The position numbers and the translations under genes were made by a program. Below are positions 34,740 to 41,699 of a stretch of DNA of 64,000 nucleotides, piece by piece (position 1 is the first letter of the stretch; each line of letters begins with the position of its first letter). This DNA comes from CAYWXV01 sp964462535 (GTDB taxonomy: Bacteria > Bacteroidota > Ignavibacteria > OLB7). The stretch covers positions 186,001 through 250,000 of the forward strand of contig CAYWXV010000001.1 in the NCBI GenBank assembly GCA_964462535.1, given 5' to 3'. The notes beneath the pieces are model-generated. The model was given only the letters and a program-made list of their open reading frames with translations. It ran no database searches and was not told the DNA's origin.

Positions 34740-36071
34740 CTATTGGAGCGGTGTCTCGACGGATATACCCGCCGTGAAGAGGACGTGCAGGTCATGCTTC
34801 AACCGATTGCGGAGATCTCGTATCTCGTCGCTCGCGGGTTGAAAGCGCTCCAGATACTCGGACATCAATCGCCGATTGTGATCTGCCTTGACGTCTCCAA
34901 TTCCCAACACGTCCCGCGCCCATTCGCGCAGCGTTCGCTTGATCGGAGTCGACTCGACTGCAGTAATCGCAGACTGAAGAAGGTCCGGCTCCCGCTTGAT
35001 GCGATCGATCAACGCCTTGAATTCCAGCAGCGTACGGAGCTGCTCCAACGCGTTACCGGCACCGAACTGATGACCGAGCGCCGTCGTGGCCTTGTGCCAC
35101 AAGGCACGCTCATCGTCAATGCCGACGGTTGTGAACAGAACGTAGAGCTTGTCGACGTCGGACGTCGTTACGGTTGTCCGTCCGTGCATGAAGGCAATGG
35201 CCCTGAGCAGATCGAACGCCTTTACCTGTCTGCGGGGGGAGATGTAGTAATCCCGTTGCGGCGTGCCGTTTCGAGCGGCAGCAAGTGCGCGGTTCCTCAA
35301 CTCCTCGTAGTACCGGATCACGAGGTTGGTGTAGTAGAGTATCTCGTGCGGAACATCGATCTGGATCAGCGCGCTTGTACCATTACAGATCCGCGTTACC
35401 TCCCGGAGCGTCGAATAGGCAATCGTCTTTGGCGGGTCGGCCGCCCCGCCGCCATGCTGCAGGTATTGGCGTGCGATGCGATACTGGTCATACGGGTCCT
35501 TGTCGGGGAAGACGACGGATTGGTAGGTAAATCGATCAAGGAGGGCCTCGGTAATCTCGGTAACGCGTAGATAGTTCGTTGCGGCGACAACCGTATGGAT
35601 CGAGGCTCGCTGCCGCTGCACACCCAGGACAAGTTCGCGTTCATTGAGGAGGGTCAGGAGCGCACGGAGGGTGAAGTCATTTGCGTCGAAGATTTCGTCA
35701 ATGAAACCGAACTCACTTTCGACAAGGGAGCCTGACGTGTTGTGAATGATCAGCCCCTTCTTCAGCTCCTCAATGTCCAGGCCACCGAAGTAGGTGTCGG
35801 GTTGCTGTTCCTTGGAGGCCTGCACCTTGAAGTACCGGGCCCCCTTGAACATGCGGAAGATCTGTTCGGTCATCAGCGACTTGCCGACGCCCGTCCGCGA
35901 TTGGATCAGCGCATGTTCGCCGGTCAGAATTGCGCAGAAGATCTGTTCAACGACATCCGTTCGATTGATCATTCGTGCGTTGACGAATTCCAGCGCATCC
36001 TGCAGATCCAGAATGATCTGCTGAATGTCTAGTCGCTCGGGATGTTCACGAAGCTGTTCCGTCATGAGCAT
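34740..36071 (-). CDS. MoxR-family AAA+ ATPase
   Basis: This AAA+ protein of about 443 aa has Walker A SRTGVGKS, a Walker B in [12 protein letters not shown], sensor residues in [13 protein letters not shown], and an arginine-finger-type ALLDRF. The C-terminal lid carries the MoxR pattern [17 protein letters not shown]. The likely start is ATG at 36071, overlapping mnmA by 26 nt; an ATG at 36116 would add 15 residues. With the VWA gene it makes a conserved two-gene unit; overlap with mnmA suggests co-transcription from the mnmA promoter. Confidence 0.87.
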   Translation of the reverse strand: MLMTEQLREHPERLDIQQIILDLQDALEFVNARMINRTDVVEQIFCAILTGEHALIQSRTGVGKSLMTEQIFRMFKGARYFKVQASKEQQPDTYFGGLDIEELKKGLIIHNTSGSLVESEFGFIDEIFDANDFTLRALLTLLNERELVLGVQRQRASIHTVVAATNYLRVTEITEALLDRFTYQSVVFPDKDPYDQYRIARQYLQHGGGAADPPKTIAYSTLREVTRICNGTSALIQIDVPHEILYYTNLVIRYYEELRNRALAAARNGTPQRDYYISPRRQVKAFDLLRAIAFMHGRTTVTTSDVDKLYVLFTTVGIDDERALWHKATTALGHQFGAGNALEQLRTLLEFKALIDRIKREPDLLQSAITAVESTPIKRTLREWARDVLGIGDVKADHNRRLMSEYLERFQPASDEIRDLRNRLKHDLHVLFTAGISVETPLQ

Positions 36072-37182
36072 TTCCGTTTGGATTCGGATCGAACCATCCT
36101 CGGATGATCCCACCACCGACTACCTCGTCACCGTCGTAAAGAACCACACTTTGGCCCCTCGTAATTGCTCGACGAGGCTCGTCAAAGAGAACATGAAGGA
36201 GCCCGTCGTCCGATATGTGGCATGTTGCCGCGGCCCCCGGATCCTTATAGCGAATCCGTGCCGTAAGTCGCATGGGTTCAGGTAGCCCGTCAAGGCCAAT
36301 CAGATTCACGTGATCGGCATGCAGGCCTGCGTGGAGCAATTCGTCGGACGTTCCGACGTGGACGCGATTCGCGGACGCGTCGATATCTATCACGTACAAC
36401 GGTTCGGGATTGGCAACCCCAAGCCCACGGCGCTGACCAACCGTATAGAAGGGATATCCGTCATGCTGGCCAATCACTTCACCGCCTCGGACGATCTCGC
36501 CTCCGCTGACCGCTTGCTCAAGACCAGGTTCTGCATCGCGCAAAAATCGCGTGTAGTCGTTATCGGGAATGAAGCAGATCTCGTACGATTCGCGCTTCCC
36601 TGCAATCGGCAGATGTCGCTCGCGCGCTAGTTGGCGCGTCTCGCTCTTCTGAAGGTCCCCAAGGGGAAAGAGGGTTCGTTGCAAATGGGAAGACCGTACT
36701 CCCCAAAGCGCATACGACTGATCCTTTGAGGCGTCCACCCCACGGTGTAGTCGAACGCGCGACCCATCTCGGTCCCGGGTCAGACGCGCATAGTGCCCGG
36801 TCGCGACGTAGGCAGCTCCAAGCGCGTCCGCGTGATGAAGCACTTGTGCCCACTTGATCGATCGATTGCAAAGAACACAGGGGTTGGGAGTATTACCGGT
36901 CAGGTATGATTGCACGAAGGGATCGATGATCTCCCGCCTGAAGACATCTGAAAGATCGTACACATAGTGGGGTATTCCCAGGTGGGCGGCGACGCGGCGC
37001 GCGTCCATGACGCCATCCACGGAACAACAGCTCGTGTCTTTGACCTCGTTCCCACCAACGTCCTCGTATCGATACGTCTTGATCGTAATACCAATGACGT
37101 CGTAGCCCTGCTCAACAAGGAGCGCGGCCGCAACGGACGAATCGAGGCCCCCTGACATTCCTATGACAACTCGTTCGTTCAC
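36046..37182 (-). CDS. mnmA: tRNA 2-thiouridine(34) synthase MnmA
   Basis: MnmA puts sulfur on the wobble uridine of tRNA-Lys, -Glu and -Gln. The 378-aa product has the PP-loop [12 protein letters not shown], the first catalytic Cys in [13 protein letters not shown], and the second in [13 protein letters not shown], with TVGQRRGLG later on. The start is GTG at 37182. No sulfur-relay genes sit next to it. Its end overlaps the moxR gene, so it leads a three-gene minus-strand run. Confidence 0.96.
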   Translation of the reverse strand: MNERVVIGMSGGLDSSVAAALLVEQGYDVIGITIKTYRYEDVGGNEVKDTSCCSVDGVMDARRVAAHLGIPHYVYDLSDVFRREIIDPFVQSYLTGNTPNPCVLCNRSIKWAQVLHHADALGAAYVATGHYARLTRDRDGSRVRLHRGVDASKDQSYALWGVRSSHLQRTLFPLGDLQKSETRQLARERHLPIAGKRESYEICFIPDNDYTRFLRDAEPGLEQAVSGGEIVRGGEVIGQHDGYPFYTVGQRRGLGVANPEPLYVIDIDASANRVHVGTSDELLHAGLHADHVNLIGLDGLPEPMRLTARIRYKDPGAAATCHISDDGLLHVLFDEPRRAITRGQSVVLYDGDEVVGGGIIRGWFDPNPNGNAHDGTAS

Positions 37183-37219
37183 TGGATCATGGTCTCAATA
37201 GCTGACGTGCCTTTCGTTC

Positions 37220-37254
37220 GTCGATGACGTATGGGGTCTTCCATACCGATCGAC
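37220..37254. repeat. inverted repeat between mnmA and the penicillin-acylase gene
   Basis: GTCGAT (37220-37225) and GTATGG (37229-37234) pair with CCATAC (37241-37246) and ATCGAC (37249-37254), leaving a 6-nt loop and a 2/3-nt internal loop. No T-tract follows on either strand, so it may be a weak terminator or a regulatory hairpin. Confidence 0.4.
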
Positions 37255-37264
37255 CAGGGAGTGA

Positions 37265-39817
37265 TTACTCAGCGGCCGTTGCGGGATGGAGTCGCGTCGT
37301 TGAAGATATTCCGGGTCCGGAAGGGGCACTCCTCTGCAGCGCAACGTATCCATTGCTCGTCCACAGTATCGTCTGGTTGGAGTAGAACTCGTTTAATGGT
37401 TGACCACTTGCACCCGAGGTTACGACACTCCGCACAAACGCCGTAGAGTCACCGAAGTCGACAATCTGCCGCATGGTCGGTCCCACCCGCACATCGTAGG
37501 GGCGGGCAAAGTCCCACTCACCATTGTTGATGGTGCCGTTTGCACCACCAACCTCGTAGGGTCCGATGTTGACAATGTTTCTGAGCTTCTCATTTGATGA
37601 GAATGGATGCCTGAATGTCAGCTGGTGGATCGCACCGTAGCTCCACCTGTCGATCGCCCACGTATCGAAACGACGGTGAAGGGTATCGAGCGCTGCACCC
37701 AAGGACCGACGCAAGATATCGTCACGGCGCTCGACCCTGTCAGTCGTCGACACGTCGTCAAACCATCTGCTATCGAGCATGACGTGATATCGAAGGGCAC
37801 GCATTGGATGTAGGGCCAGGAAGACCCAGCGGTCAAATAGCTCGGGTCCCATCTCGTCCCTGTATGTCGCCTGTATCACGGTCTGGAGCCATACTGCGGC
37901 AATCGCACCCTCCGGACCCCCATCGCGCATACCTGCATCCCAGTTCTTCAAACGAGTCAAAGCGTCGCGCACGGCCGAACCCTGTCGGGCACTGTCGGGA
38001 AATGCTCGCAATAGATAGCCGATCAGAAAGCGCATGTGTGGGGAGACCACGTCAGCCTGTATTTGCCCGAAGTCGGTCACGTTGAATCCGTTCCCTTCCT
38101 TCAGCAACTCTCCCAGACGAATGGCGCGTGAGGGATCTTCCCATAGCTCACTAATTGTGTACGATGTCGCATTGGCCACCTTGTTGTTGGCCGCTGCGAC
38201 GTACCCTTCGGGGGGGCTGGTAAGCGAAGGAAGGCGATCCATGGGCACAAGCCCGTGCCAGTCCGATTGCGACTCCCATCCCCGCCGCGGGACCGGACTC
38301 CACTCTCGTTGTGGAATGGAGGCAGTCGGTACGTAGGCGATCGTGCCTGCCGAGTCGGCGTAGACAACCGATATCCCTGGAACACCCCCTTTGCGTGCCC
38401 CCGTCGTGAACGTCTTCAGGTCGCGTGATTCGTTCAGTTCCTGAAGGGCGGTCAGCTCATTCGTGGGTTGAGCGCCAACCCACTGCATGGAAATCACGGT
38501 GTCCCTTGAGGTTCCCCATGAAGAAGCGTTCATTCGGTCTTTTCCGATCCAGGGATCCACGTCCGAGATCACGGGGCCATGCCGCGTGATGCGCACAACT
38601 ATCGGAACTGACGCTGAGTCCTTGACATCGATGGTGTCGCGCAGCTGACGCAGGGACTCCCACCGACCGTCTCGCAAGACTTTTCGACGATCGGCCGAAT
38701 CGAGCACCTCGACGAAGAAGTCGGTCTGGTCCGCCATCATTGCTGTGACTCCCCACGCAACGTTATCGTTCCGCCCCGAGATGACGAACGGTATCCCCGG
38801 AAGGGTCACCCCGGCTAGATGCCGCCCACCGTAGGCGACAACTGCCTGATACCATCGACATGGAGCGGAATGAGGAAGATGGGGGTCATTGGCGAGCATC
38901 GGGCGCCCGCTCTCAGTTCGGTTTCCGGACAAGGCCCACGCGTTAGATCCGATCTGGGGTCCATCCAACCCGATCTCCTGCCGGTATTCGCGTTCCATGT
39001 CCATGATGCGTCCCACGCCTCGAAGGGTGGTGGCGGTGCGCGTGGTATCGATTCCTTGGAGTGAATCTGACACCTCCGGGGCCCCGTGCCGAATCGAGTC
39101 AGTGCGCACGTTGGCGTCCACTCCCTGAAGAAGGGGCTCGGGGCGTTGTCCCCCAGGTACTATTGTGGGGCCGTCGGTCGGATAATAGGGAAGGATCTCC
39201 TGGAAGCGGACTGAGTCGACTCGTGAGGAGATGTCGGCATACACGATATCACTCCACATCGACAGATTCAGTTCCCATCCGAGCATGCGGACTACCAGAA
39301 CGGAATGAAGCGGAGTCCATTCATCCGGCTCGTAACCCAGGGCGTCGAACTCTATCGGGAGGCGTCCGTGATGATCGCGTATACATGCATTCACCCCGCG
39401 AGCGTAGGCATCGAGGATCTGGCGCGTCTTTCTGGGCATTTGCGCGAGGATTGCTTCGGCGGTTCTAGTGAATCCGACCGTCCGCATGAAGGCGTCGAAA
39501 CCGAGAGCGCGTCGGCCGAATATCTCGGACAGACGTCCCTCCGCAGCTCGCCTGGTGAGGTCCATTTGCCACAATCGATCTTGTGCGTGTGCATAGCCCA
39601 GCGCGGCCCACGCATCGGCTGAATTCGATGCCGAGATATAGGGGATACCATAGGCATCTCGCACGATGTCGACATCGGCATGAAGCCCGATAACGTCGGC
39701 GTCTGTTTCTCCGTCAGCAATGAAGGATCGGCCAATGAGTTCAACGCCGAGCCAGGTAAGTGCAAGAATGACGGTTCCGAAGACTACGATCGTCCCAGTC
39801 AGTGAAAAACGACGCAT
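37265..39817 (-). CDS. penicillin acylase family protein (NTN hydrolase)
   Basis: The 850-aa product has a membrane anchor or signal segment (IVVFGTVILALTWLGVELI), then the acylase alpha region (IVRDAYGIPYISASN and AHAQDRLWQMDLTRR), a spacer, and the autocatalytic N-terminal nucleophile Ser in GSNAWALSG. The beta chain follows with NDPHLPH, GVTLPGIPFVISGRN and NVAWGVTAMMADQTDFF. Family members hydrolyse acyl-amide bonds (penicillin G or V, acyl-homoserine lactones, other lipoamides); the substrate here is unknown. ATG at 39817 is chosen; a longer start at 39868 lies inside the preceding hairpin. The next gene upstream is lysine 6-aminotransferase on the same strand. Confidence 0.88.
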   Translation of the reverse strand: MRRFSLTGTIVVFGTVILALTWLGVELIGRSFIADGETDADVIGLHADVDIVRDAYGIPYISASNSADAWAALGYAHAQDRLWQMDLTRRAAEGRLSEIFGRRALGFDAFMRTVGFTRTAEAILAQMPRKTRQILDAYARGVNACIRDHHGRLPIEFDALGYEPDEWTPLHSVLVVRMLGWELNLSMWSDIVYADISSRVDSVRFQEILPYYPTDGPTIVPGGQRPEPLLQGVDANVRTDSIRHGAPEVSDSLQGIDTTRTATTLRGVGRIMDMEREYRQEIGLDGPQIGSNAWALSGNRTESGRPMLANDPHLPHSAPCRWYQAVVAYGGRHLAGVTLPGIPFVISGRNDNVAWGVTAMMADQTDFFVEVLDSADRRKVLRDGRWESLRQLRDTIDVKDSASVPIVVRITRHGPVISDVDPWIGKDRMNASSWGTSRDTVISMQWVGAQPTNELTALQELNESRDLKTFTTGARKGGVPGISVVYADSAGTIAYVPTASIPQREWSPVPRRGWESQSDWHGLVPMDRLPSLTSPPEGYVAAANNKVANATSYTISELWEDPSRAIRLGELLKEGNGFNVTDFGQIQADVVSPHMRFLIGYLLRAFPDSARQGSAVRDALTRLKNWDAGMRDGGPEGAIAAVWLQTVIQATYRDEMGPELFDRWVFLALHPMRALRYHVMLDSRWFDDVSTTDRVERRDDILRRSLGAALDTLHRRFDTWAIDRWSYGAIHQLTFRHPFSSNEKLRNIVNIGPYEVGGANGTINNGEWDFARPYDVRVGPTMRQIVDFGDSTAFVRSVVTSGASGQPLNEFYSNQTILWTSNGYVALQRSAPSGPGISSTTRLHPATAAE

Positions 39818-39845
39818 CGGCGAGTGGGAGGGGGGAATGTGCGAG

Positions 39846-39882
39846 CGACTGCCGCACGCTCCAAGCAAGCGTGCGGCAGTCG
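39846..39882. terminator. perfect 15-bp hairpin between the lat and acylase genes
   Basis: Arms at 39846-39860 and 39868-39882 (CGACTGCCGCACGCT and its complement) pair without mismatch around a 7-nt loop CCAAGCA. There is no T-run on the minus strand, so it may be an attenuator, RNA-processing site or protein-binding site rather than a simple terminator. Confidence 0.55.
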
Positions 39883-39918
39883 ATTATGCAACGTGCAATG
39901 ATACGATACCGGATGAAT

Positions 39919-41301
39919 TCAACGGGAGATTTCCCGCGCAGCGATCCTCATGATTTCGGCCCCCGTGTCGATCTCCTCAGCTGTGATCGTCAATGGTGGT
40001 CGGAAGCGAATTGAATGGGACCCGCAAGGGATGATAATCAGCCCATGATCATAGCAATGGCGTCTGAAATCGTCCCTTTGTTCCATTGTTGGAAGATCAA
40101 ACGCGCAGAGTAGACCCCTCCCTCTAGCGTTCGTCAGAAGGCTGGGGAACTCCGTGTCGATCTCGTCGATCTTCTTGAGCAAATGCGCGCCAACGGTCGC
40201 CGCATTCTCCACCAGGCCATCAGCCTCGATGATCTCCAGGAGTCGCGTGAATCGAACCATGTCGACAAGGTTGCCTCCCCACGTCGAATTGATACGGCTA
40301 TGTGTATGGAAGACGTTGTTGGGGACGTCATCGACGCGATTGGTGACGAGGATGCCGCACACCTGTGTCTTCTTCCCAAAGACCATGATGTCTGGGACCA
40401 CACCCAGCGCCTGGTGCGCCCACATGCTCCCTGTCAGTCCAATGCCGGTCTGCACTTCATCGAAAATCAACAGCGCGTCGAACTCGTCACAGAGAGCGCG
40501 AAGACCTGCCAGATACTCTGGGCGGAAATGGTTGTCGCCCCCCTCCGCTTGAATCGGCTCGATGATGACGCAGGCAATCTCATCCCTGTTGTCAATGAAA
40601 GCCTGCCGCACGGCGGCCAGGGATTGTTCCTCGTCGGCCACGGTTGCGTCGAGATTTCCACCTTCAAGAGGAAACCTGGCAATGGCCGGCTCTATTCGTG
40701 GCCAATCGTTGAACTTCGGGAAGTAGTCGGTCTTTGCCGGATCGGTGTTGGTCAACGAGAGCGTGTACCCGCTTCTTCCGTGGAACGCATGTCTGAAATG
40801 GAGGACCTTGTGGCCAACCTCGGTTGCGTAGCCCTTCGTGAAGTTCTTCCTCACCTTCCAGTCGAACGACACCTTCAGCGCGTTTTCAACGGCTGCAGCC
40901 CCACCCTCGATATAGAACGAGTAACGGAAATGGTCTGGGACCGCAACACGAAAAAACGTCTTCACGAACTCCGCCAGTTCTACCGTATAGATGTCGGAAT
41001 TTGAAGGTTTGTGGAGAGCAACCCGCCCGATTCGCTCTATGAACTCCGGAGTACGGATTCCGGGGTGGTTCATCCCAATGGGGTTGGAGGCGAAGAAGGA
41101 GAAGAAATCGAGGAACTCGCGGTCGTGCGCCGAGTCGTAGAGCCAGACACCGTGACTTCTGTCCAGGTCCAGTACCAGATCGTATCCGTCGGCGAACATG
41201 TGCCTGCCAAGGATGTCGTGGACATCTGATGGTGCCGTTTTGGACGGCACCGGGGCCGCGACACGGTCCGCATCGGGTTCGATCGTTCTATGTATTGACA
41301 T
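39919..41301 (-). CDS. lat: L-lysine 6-transaminase
   Basis: LAT moves the epsilon-amino group of lysine to 2-oxoglutarate, giving aminoadipate semialdehyde. The 460-aa product has the LAT blocks DFFSFFASNPIGMNHP, EGGAAAVENALKVSFDWKVR, AFHGRSGYTLSLTNTDP, EPIQAEGGDNHFRP, the cofactor Asp in LIFDEVQTGIG, and PLP Lys in VFGKKTQVCGI. AGGGAG at 41309-41314 lies 7 nt before the ATG at 41301, deciding that start over an in-frame ATG at 41352. A perfect 14-bp palindrome is 2 nt upstream of that ribosome site, and a probable promoter about 280 nt upstream gives a long leader. Confidence 0.92.
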   Translation of the reverse strand: MSIHRTIEPDADRVAAPVPSKTAPSDVHDILGRHMFADGYDLVLDLDRSHGVWLYDSAHDREFLDFFSFFASNPIGMNHPGIRTPEFIERIGRVALHKPSNSDIYTVELAEFVKTFFRVAVPDHFRYSFYIEGGAAAVENALKVSFDWKVRKNFTKGYATEVGHKVLHFRHAFHGRSGYTLSLTNTDPAKTDYFPKFNDWPRIEPAIARFPLEGGNLDATVADEEQSLAAVRQAFIDNRDEIACVIIEPIQAEGGDNHFRPEYLAGLRALCDEFDALLIFDEVQTGIGLTGSMWAHQALGVVPDIMVFGKKTQVCGILVTNRVDDVPNNVFHTHSRINSTWGGNLVDMVRFTRLLEIIEADGLVENAATVGAHLLKKIDEIDTEFPSLLTNARGRGLLCAFDLPTMEQRDDFRRHCYDHGLIIIPCGSHSIRFRPPLTITAEEIDTGAEIMRIAAREISR

Positions 41302-41609
41302 TGGAAATCTCCCTGTTGAATGATCATTCACTCGTTTCCGTATGGCTGACATACGGATTCAGCAATCCGCACGACGGCCCCCGCGCCCGTGTTCCACGGG
41401 TTATCAGACGACGACGGAGGGAGATGGAGGTAGGGTGATGAGGCTACGCCAGCGAAGGAGGCGCTTCTGACAGCGCGCATGCGAAATGAACGATCCTCCG
41501 CGGATCGTACCTCGCATTGAGAGGGCGCCGGTGCTGTGTAGAGTAAGGATTCGCATGGAAGGTCATGGACCCGAGACTCAATATAGCAGCGGCGCCTCGG
41601 AGATTTCAA
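41302..41609 (-). promoter_or_regulatory. promoter and long structured leader of the lat gene
   Basis: On the minus strand TTGAAA (41609-41604, 5 of 6 to -35) is 18 nt before TATATT (41585-41580, 5 of 6 to -10), so transcription would start near 41573, about 270 nt before the ATG. The leader holds ACGATCC/GGATCGT (41490-41508), CCCGTG/CACGGG (41386-41400), two mutually exclusive hairpins at 41354-41369 and 41338-41356, and the palindrome TGAATGATCATTCA (41317-41330). No known riboswitch was recognised; a 37-codon minus-strand frame (41517-41404) ending VVV lies in it. Confidence 0.5.
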
Positions 41610-41699
41610 CGCTTGCGGGGGACGGATTCACCTCGCAACGATTTGGTGAACCCGATTGGGACTAACTTCCGGGTCAATCCAAAATAGAGGACTGTAGAA
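41610..41699. other. remainder of the lat-uvrA divergent spacer
   Basis: The full lat-uvrA gap is 398 bp. This uvrA-side part holds TTTG at 41642-41645 and TAACTTCC at 41663-41670, 17 nt apart, which loosely match the Bacteroidota promoter pattern. I see no further gene or repeat. Confidence 0.3.

Noticed and set aside
34743..35570. 275-codon plus-strand frame opposite the MoxR ATPase
   Set aside because: Antisense to a conserved AAA+ gene and without family features.
40183..41004. 273-codon plus-strand frame opposite lat
   Set aside because: Shadow of the aminotransferase gene; composition and lack of domains argue against it.
41328..41609. 93-codon minus-strand frame upstream of lat
   Set aside because: Its start coincides with the predicted -35 box, so it would not be within the transcript; composition is not protein-like.
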